Below are positions 22,401 through 26,204 of a stretch of DNA of 26,204 bases, in pieces. Location of the stretch: the NCBI GenBank assembly GCA_902795555.1, contig CADBLV010000236.1:1-26204 (forward strand), written 5' to 3'. This DNA comes from an uncultured Eubacteriales bacterium. Lineage in GTDB: Bacteria; Bacillota_A; Clostridia; Christensenellales; Aristaeellaceae. A model generated the notes under the pieces. It saw only the letters and a list, made by a program, of their open reading frames with translations. It made no database searches and was not told where the DNA came from. The number at the start of each line of letters is the position of its first letter. Within the stretch, counting starts at the first letter, position 1. Both the position numbers and the translations under genes were made by a program.

Positions 22401-23426
22401 TTATTTCTTCACGGTGATCACGACATGCCGATTGGGCTCATCGCCTTCGGAATGGGTGGCAACGGCGTCATTCTGCTGCAGCGCAAAATGGATAATCCGC
22501 CGCTCATAGGGATTCATGGGCTCCAGGCTCACTTTCGGGCCTGTGCGCACCGCCCGGTTGGCCATGCGGTTGGCCAGCCGGATCAGGGTGTCTTCCCGCT
22601 TGGCACGGTAATTCTCGGTGTCCAGGGTGACGCGGGTATAGCTGTCTTTCCCGTGATTGACCTTCAGGCTGGTCAGATACTGAACGGCATCCAGGGTTTC
22701 GCCCCGCCGGCCGATCAGAATGCCCAGCGTATCCCCGTTGATATAGCCATACACGTTTCCTTCGGCGTCCGTACCCATGTCGATGGTCACGTCCACGCCC
22801 ATCAGCCGGGTCAGTTCCATCAGGAAAGCTTTGGCTGTGCCCGCGGGGCTGTCTGCTTCCAGCTGATCATCGGGAATCATAGTGACTTCAGGCTTTTCCA
22901 GCACGCGGGCCGGAGCGGGCTGTTCCGTCGGGGCTCCTTCGGTTTCCGGCGCTTCGGCTTCGGCGGCACTGCCAGCCGGGCTTCCTTTGACGGCTTTCAC
23001 GGGTTTGGCAGCCTTATTGGCTTTCTCCGGCCTGGGATCTGCCTTCTCGGCTTTCTCCGGCCTGGACTCCGCCTTTTCGGCTTTTTCCGACCTGGGCTCC
23101 GCTTCTCCGGCTTTTTCCGGCCGGGGTTCCGCTTTCGCGGAAGGCTTTGCTTCCTGCTTCTTTTCCGGCTTTTTTTCGGGAACCTTTTTCTCCGTGGGTT
23201 TCGCCTTCGGGGCATCCTCGGCAATCAGATTGCCCAGGGGATCCTCCTCCGTGGCCTTTACGGTGAGCCGAACTTTTGCGGGCCGGGAGCCGAAGAACCC
23301 AAACAGTCCCTTGCTGCCCTCCTCAACGACCTGCACATCCACGTCGCCGATGGCAACGCCCAGCTCCTGTAAACCCTGCTCAATCGCTTCCTCCACGGTT
23401 CTGGCGGATGCTTCATATTGTTTCAT
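22401..23426 (-). CDS. jag: Jag/KhpB RNA-binding protein (SpoIIIJ-associated) with expanded linker
   Basis: An RNA-binding protein that in Firmicutes works with KhpA and affects cell elongation and wall synthesis. The Jag-N domain (1-57) has the typical EEGSKGLFGFFGSRPAKV. Residues 58-195 are a low-complexity Lys/Glu/Pro/Ala linker containing four decapeptide repeats (101-140). The KH domain (about 196-270) has the GxxG loop as GRRG (239-242). The R3H domain (about 275-340) has its Arg309-x3-His313 signature in YERRIIHF. At 341 residues it is much longer than the usual 200-270 because of the linker. The ATG overlaps the yidC stop as ATGA, so the two are translationally coupled, the standard arrangement in this cluster. 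Confidence 0.93.
   Translation of the reverse strand: MKQYEASARTVEEAIEQGLQELGVAIGDVDVQVVEEGSKGLFGFFGSRPAKVRLTVKATEEDPLGNLIAEDAPKAKPTEKKVPEKKPEKKQEAKPSAKAEPRPEKAGEAEPRSEKAEKAESRPEKAEKADPRPEKANKAAKPVKAVKGSPAGSAAEAEAPETEGAPTEQPAPARVLEKPEVTMIPDDQLEADSPAGTAKAFLMELTRLMGVDVTIDMGTDAEGNVYGYINGDTLGILIGRRGETLDAVQYLTSLKVNHGKDSYTRVTLDTENYRAKREDTLIRLANRMANRAVRTGPKVSLEPMNPYERRIIHFALQQNDAVATHSEGDEPNRHVVITVKK
23007..23126 (-). repeat. Four 30-bp coding repeats in the jag linker
   Basis: Codons 101-140 encode PRPEKAGEAE, PRSEKAEKAE, SRPEKAEKAD and PRPEKANKAA, an in-frame 10-residue tandem repeat. It is likely to change copy number by slippage or recombination without breaking the frame. Confidence 0.85.
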
Positions 23427-24430
23427 TTCACTGTACCCTCCCCGGCGATGGCCGCGTTATTCTTTTCCTTGTTATCCAGCACTTTGTTGATCATCAGCGT
23501 CTGCACCATGCTGACCAGGTTCCCGGCCACCCAGTACAGAGCGAAGGCGGAGGAATAGCTGAAGCACAGAACCAGCGAGAAGATCGGGAAGAACCACATC
23601 ATAAACTTGCCGGTGGTCGCAGCCTGACCCTGGTCGGCGCCGGGGGCGGTCTGGTTGCCGGTCAGCTTGGTCATGGCGATCTGGCTGACAGCGCTGAGGA
23701 GCGGCAGCAGCATCAGACCGTTATAAACCTTGACGAAGTTCAGCTGAGTCACCAGCAGATTCACGCTCATGCCCGGCGTGACGGACAGGGCTTCGGCATA
23801 GGCGGCATTCCCGTTCAGCAGGGCGGAATGAATGGCCTGAATCGTTGCCTGAATCTGATCGCTGGCAAAGCTGGCCTCGGTCAGTTCAAGCCCCTGCATC
23901 AGGGCCGGCAGGTGGCTCTGATCCAGTCCTTTAAACCAGGAAAGCCACTGATCGGTGCTGATCTGACGCAGGGTGTTCAGATCCGGCAGGGCGGGACTGA
24001 ACAGGCTGTCCGGCATCCACAGGTTTTTAATCCACAGCCAGGGCTCCAGGGAGGGGGCTTCGTTGTTCAGCAGCTGGCCGACCTGCTGGAGCAGCTCCCG
24101 GTTGGCCGCCATCCGCATGGCGCCGAAAACGGCGATGAGCACAGGCCAGGTCAGCAGCATGGGCAGACAGCTGGACAGGGGATTGATATGTTCCTTTTTA
24201 TACAGCTCAGCCGTTTTCTGATTCAGCTTTTCCTTGTCGTTGGCATACTTTTTCTGCAGAGCCTGCAGCTGAGGCTGCAGCTTGCTGGTTTTCCGCATGC
24301 TTACCCGGCTTTTGATGTCGAAGGGGGTCAGCACCAGGCGGATCAGCACGGTGAACACCACCATGGCCCAGCCATAGCTGCCCACCCATCCGTTGATCCA
24401 TTCCAGGATCCCGAAGAGGAATTCGTTCAT
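23423..24430 (-). CDS. yidC: YidC/SpoIIIJ membrane protein insertase
   Basis: Inserts and folds inner-membrane proteins, alone or with SecYEG. It has 335 residues with the Firmicute layout and no large external domain before helix 2. The helix YGWAMVVFTVLIRLVLTPF carries the conserved catalytic-groove Arg31. It is followed by the cytoplasmic hairpin with SKLQPQLQALQKKYANDKEKL, then LPMLLTWPVLIAVFGAM, and at the C-terminus the helix pair with FALYWVAGNLVSMVQ. The region at about 112-205, between the second and third core helices, is some 75 residues longer than in SpoIIIJ (about 260 residues) and Trp/Leu-rich. There is no lipobox at the N-terminus, unlike many SpoIIIJ proteins. Its AAGGAGGG ribosome site lies in the end of yidD, and its stop overlaps jag. 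Confidence 0.93.
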   Translation of the reverse strand: MNEFLFGILEWINGWVGSYGWAMVVFTVLIRLVLTPFDIKSRVSMRKTSKLQPQLQALQKKYANDKEKLNQKTAELYKKEHINPLSSCLPMLLTWPVLIAVFGAMRMAANRELLQQVGQLLNNEAPSLEPWLWIKNLWMPDSLFSPALPDLNTLRQISTDQWLSWFKGLDQSHLPALMQGLELTEASFASDQIQATIQAIHSALLNGNAAYAEALSVTPGMSVNLLVTQLNFVKVYNGLMLLPLLSAVSQIAMTKLTGNQTAPGADQGQAATTGKFMMWFFPIFSLVLCFSYSSAFALYWVAGNLVSMVQTLMINKVLDNKEKNNAAIAGEGTVK

Positions 24431-24436
24431 GTGGGA

Positions 24437-24679
24437 TTATTCCCTCCTTAATATAATGGTGAGGTCTTCCGGCACCGGATCATAGCCGCCTTTGCTGAAA
24501 GGATTGCATCGCAGAAGGCGCCAGGCCGCCATACGGCCTCCCCGCGCTGCGCCGTATCGCTCGATGGCGGTCGCGGCATATTCGCTGCAGCAGGGGATAT
24601 AGCGACAGCAGGGACGCTTTTTGCGGGGGCTGAGATGATTCCGGTAGAACCGGATTGCGAGAAGCATGAGACGTTTCAT
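24437..24679 (-). CDS. yidD: YidD membrane protein insertion efficiency factor
   Basis: A small protein of 80 residues that assists YidC-dependent insertion at the inner membrane. Family marks are MLLAIRFYRNHLSP, the Cys-rich CCRYIPCCSEYAATAIERYG and the C-terminal half with RLLRCNPFSKGGYDPVP. The ATG at 24679 overlaps the rnpA stop as ATGA. The same frame stays open far upstream, but that region is antiparallel-frame rnpA and rpmH DNA and is not part of the protein. The position between rnpA and yidC is the usual one. Confidence 0.93.
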   Translation of the reverse strand: MKRLMLLAIRFYRNHLSPRKKRPCCRYIPCCSEYAATAIERYGAARGGRMAAWRLLRCNPFSKGGYDPVPEDLTIILRRE

Positions 24680-25035
24680 GGGGCGCTGCTCCCTTCCGGA
24701 CGGCTGTCGGACTTCAGGGCATCCTGCTTTTTCAGCAGATACCGAACATCCCGCTGTAAATCCCGGAAGGCGGCCGTTGCGGCTGTCGGTCTGGCTATGA
24801 TGACATACAGGCCGGTTTTCACATCCCCCAAATAGGGCCGAAAGCATTCCCGCAGGCGCCGCTTGACTTTGTTTCGCACAACGGCTTTGCCTACTTTTTT
24901 GCTGACGGAAAACCCAACCCGGAGCTCTCTGCTTTTCGCAAAGAGCAGCACCAGATCGCGGCAGGCGACAGAATGTCCCTTGTGATAGACATACTGGAAC
25001 GCTCTGTTTTTTTGCAGCCGATACCGTCTTTCCAT
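24676..25035 (-). CDS. rnpA: Ribonuclease P protein component
   Basis: The protein subunit (119 residues) that helps the RNase P RNA bind and process pre-tRNA 5' leaders. It starts MERRYRLQKNRAFQYVY, and the RNR signature KAVVRNKVKRRLRE lies at about residues 50-63 after VGFSVSKKVG. LYVIIARP and the basic C-terminal half complete the family pattern. The gene follows rpmH as in nearly all bacteria and is coupled to yidD by a 4-bp overlap. A hairpin with a short T-tract separates it from rpmH. Confidence 0.95.
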   Translation of the reverse strand: MERRYRLQKNRAFQYVYHKGHSVACRDLVLLFAKSRELRVGFSVSKKVGKAVVRNKVKRRLRECFRPYLGDVKTGLYVIIARPTAATAAFRDLQRDVRYLLKKQDALKSDSRPEGSSAP

Positions 25036-25068
25036 GTCCTAAACTCTCCGTCTGTTTCTGATCAGGAA

Positions 25069-25099
25069 AAGCCCGCCCATGATGATTTCGGGCGGGCTT
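25069..25099 (-). terminator. Hairpin between rpmH and rnpA (partial terminator)
   Basis: AAGCCCGCCC pairs with GGGCGGGCTT (10 bp, 11-nt loop) and is followed on the minus strand by TTCCTGATC. Since no promoter for rnpA is obvious behind it, it probably reduces, not abolishes, read-through, giving more L34 than RNase P protein. Confidence 0.6.
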
Positions 25100-25132
25100 C
25101 ATCCACAATCAAAAGGCCGTCAGCGGTGTAAC

Positions 25133-25267
25133 TTACACCGTCAGTTCCTTCCGGCCACGGCGGCGGCGAGCCGCCAGAACACGGCGGCCGTTCTTGGTCG
25201 CCATGCGGGCGCGGAAACCGTGCACCTTGCTGCGCTGACGCTTTTTGGGCTGATACGTACGGAACAT
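25133..25267 (-). CDS. rpmH: 50S ribosomal protein L34
   Basis: A 44-residue, very basic protein of the large ribosomal subunit, beginning [12 protein letters not shown] and containing [17 protein letters not shown], which is diagnostic for L34. The second residue is Phe where Lys is usual. The ATG follows AGGAG at about 8 bases. The stop codon lies in an 8-bp palindrome (CGGTGTAA, one base, TTACACCG). It is the first gene of the rpmH-rnpA-yidD-yidC-jag-serS run and has a near-consensus promoter. The gene is too short to be picked up by a length-filtered ORF search. Confidence 0.96.
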   Translation of the reverse strand: MFRTYQPKKRQRSKVHGFRARMATKNGRRVLAARRRRGRKELTV

Positions 25268-25335
25268 GGTCAACACTCCTCGTCATTTGGTCCTCGTGGG
25301 GACAGCTTCCCCATTTCGCTGCGAACAGCTTTCAT

Positions 25336-25364
25336 AGTATACAGAAGGTTCAAACGCTTGTCAA
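25336..25364 (-). promoter_or_regulatory. Strong sigma-A promoter of the rpmH operon
   Basis: On the minus strand TTGACA (25364-25359) is followed after exactly 17 bp by TATACT (25341-25336). The leader of about 60 nt contains a small GGGGA-TCCCC hairpin (25298-25312). Confidence 0.85.
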
Positions 25365-25427
25365 GCTTGAATTTTAACATTTTGGGAAATTTGCGTCGCT
25401 GCCCGGGCCGATCGCGGGCCAACCACC

Positions 25428-25456
25428 TTGCAAACCGGGCGGGAAGGGGATATAAT
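25428..25456 (+). promoter_or_regulatory. Promoter of the divergent membrane-protein gene
   Basis: TTGCAA (25428-25433) lies 17 bp before a perfect TATAAT (25451-25456). The gene starts 38 bp further on, after GAGGAAAGG. Confidence 0.75.
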
Positions 25457-25494
25457 GTCAGGGTTGAAATTTCCGAGGAAAGGAACGACTGCGT

Positions 25495-26204
25495 ATGACC
25501 ATGTCCGAGGCCCGGCGCCGGGCGGTTCGTGTATACCTGAAAAAACCGTATGACAGCCTCTGCTTCATGCTGATCGAGCTGTGCCTGATCCTTGCCTGTC
25601 TGACGCCTCTGCTGTTTCTGACAACGGGTAACCTGAAGGCGCTGGCCCTTCTGGCGATCCCCTTTTATCTCCTGCTGATGCTCTGGGCCCGGTATAACGC
25701 CGCGATTGTTATGCAGGGAGCATTGACAGGCGGAAGCCTGCTGAATCCGGGCCTGGTCGACCCGGAAAACTACGGGGCCAAACTCCTTTTCGGGCTGAAG
25801 CAGGGGTGCTTCCTGCTTCTCTGGGGAGCTCCGCTGATCGCGGCGGCGATTTTTGCCCGCGGTCAGATTTCCGGAGATACCGATGCCTTCACCGTGCTGC
25901 GGTCCATTAAGGCCTTCGGCGGCGGGACGCTGGTTCGGGGCGGAATCTATCTGGCCATCATTGCCGTGGTGCTGCTGCTGTTGTTCTGCGTGGGGCTGGG
26001 CTGGCATTGCGGCGACAGGCATGCCGCGTGTCTGGGGGACAGGACCCTGATCAAAGGGAAACACTGGAAAATGGTGGGATGCTGGTTTCGCTCGCTCAGC
26101 ACGATTCTGCCCATCGTGGCGGCCGTTGTGATCCTGATTGTGCGCTATATCCCGGTTCTGCTGGATCTCGATATGCTTCTGACCAAGGACGCACGCCTTC
26201 CCGA
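25495..26204 (+). CDS. Polytopic membrane protein of unknown family (3' end outside window)
   Basis: The frame opens with ATG at 25495, behind GAGGAAAGG (25475-25483), and stays open to the end of the window (236 codons), so the gene is truncated by the window edge. A second ATG two codons later is also possible. The N-terminus is basic (MTMSEARRRAVRVYLKKPYD). Hydrophobic segments lie at about residues 22-42, 47-64, 103-121, 148-168 and 202-220, separated by short loops. The fourth is followed by a loop with Cys and His (GWHCGDRHAACLGD). I do not recognise the family. No transporter, enzyme or protease motif is evident in the visible part. It has its own promoter and is divergent from rpmH, the place often held by dnaA. 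Confidence 0.85.
   Translation, partial: MTMSEARRRAVRVYLKKPYDSLCFMLIELCLILACLTPLLFLTTGNLKALALLAIPFYLLLMLWARYNAAIVMQGALTGGSLLNPGLVDPENYGAKLLFGLKQGCFLLLWGAPLIAAAIFARGQISGDTDAFTVLRSIKAFGGGTLVRGGIYLAIIAVVLLLLFCVGLGWHCGDRHAACLGDRTLIKGKHWKMVGCWFRSLSTILPIVAAVVILIVRYIPVLLDLDMLLTKDARLP

Noticed and set aside
20974..22509. A 511-codon plus-strand open frame opposite serS
   Set aside because: It is His/Gly/Phe-rich without domains and is the mirror of the well-supported SerRS frame.
22314..24451. Long plus-strand frames (352 and 391 codons) with Gly/Phe/Arg-rich repeats
   Set aside because: They are antisense shadows of jag and yidC; the apparent repeat comes from the jag linker repeats read backwards.
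24680..25108. N-terminal extension of yidD upstream of 24679
   Set aside because: The frame is open through rnpA, but YidD homology begins at MKRLMLLAIRF and the ATGA overlap with rnpA marks the real start.
25268..25494. Replication origin beside rpmH
   Set aside because: No cluster of DnaA boxes or AT-rich unwinding tract was seen and no dnaA follows; the interval is filled by two divergent promoters.

Overview
The window looks like chromosomal DNA of a moderately GC-rich anaerobic Firmicute of the Clostridia type. This rests on the rpmH-rnpA-yidD-yidC-jag cluster with a SpoIIIJ-like YidC and a Jag/KhpB protein, a lipobox on one solute-binding protein, a LytS/YesN-type two-component pair, strong GGAGG ribosome sites and sigma-A promoters. 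A Christensenellales/Aristaeella-like gut bacterium is a guess from protein style only. No rRNA, tRNA or CRISPR array was seen.

Layout. (1) 1-7343, plus strand: the 3' part of clpB with its terminator, then a cell-envelope group: a bifunctional class A penicillin-binding protein, a YkuD L,D-transpeptidase with an unusual C-terminal Cys/His module, and a CvpA-family membrane protein joined to the transpeptidase through a 13-codon micro-ORF. A strong terminator closes it. (2) 7344-9034, an accessory patch: the 5' end of a group IIC intron abutting that terminator, the last ~20 codons of a lost MalK/MsmX-type ABC ATPase, an AT-richer orphan AAA ATPase whose promoter lies in helically phased 10-bp repeats, and two minus-strand terminators. 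(3) 9035-18896, a sugar-response locus: a YtfQ-YtfR-YtfT-YjfF-type ABC importer, and upstream on the same strand an operon encoding a lipoprotein YtfQ paralogue, a LytS-family histidine kinase and a YesN/AraC response regulator. A cytoplasmic GH5 glycosidase is divergent from it. I read this as a three-component sensing system controlling uptake and breakdown of one sugar or oligosaccharide. Repeats in the promoter regions are candidate regulator sites. (4) 18961-25267, minus strand: a housekeeping cluster rpmH-rnpA-yidD-yidC-jag-serS followed by an Aquifex-type aconitase that seems to have its own promoter and a terminator-like hairpin in its leader. (5) 25428-26204: a divergent, 3'-truncated gene for an unrecognised polytopic membrane protein.

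The most interesting parts are the three-component sugar locus with its candidate operators, the orphan ATPase with its phased repeat array next to mobile-element debris, and the possible attenuator before aconitase. Coordinates of short sites were counted by eye. All functional statements rest on motif recognition, not database searches.
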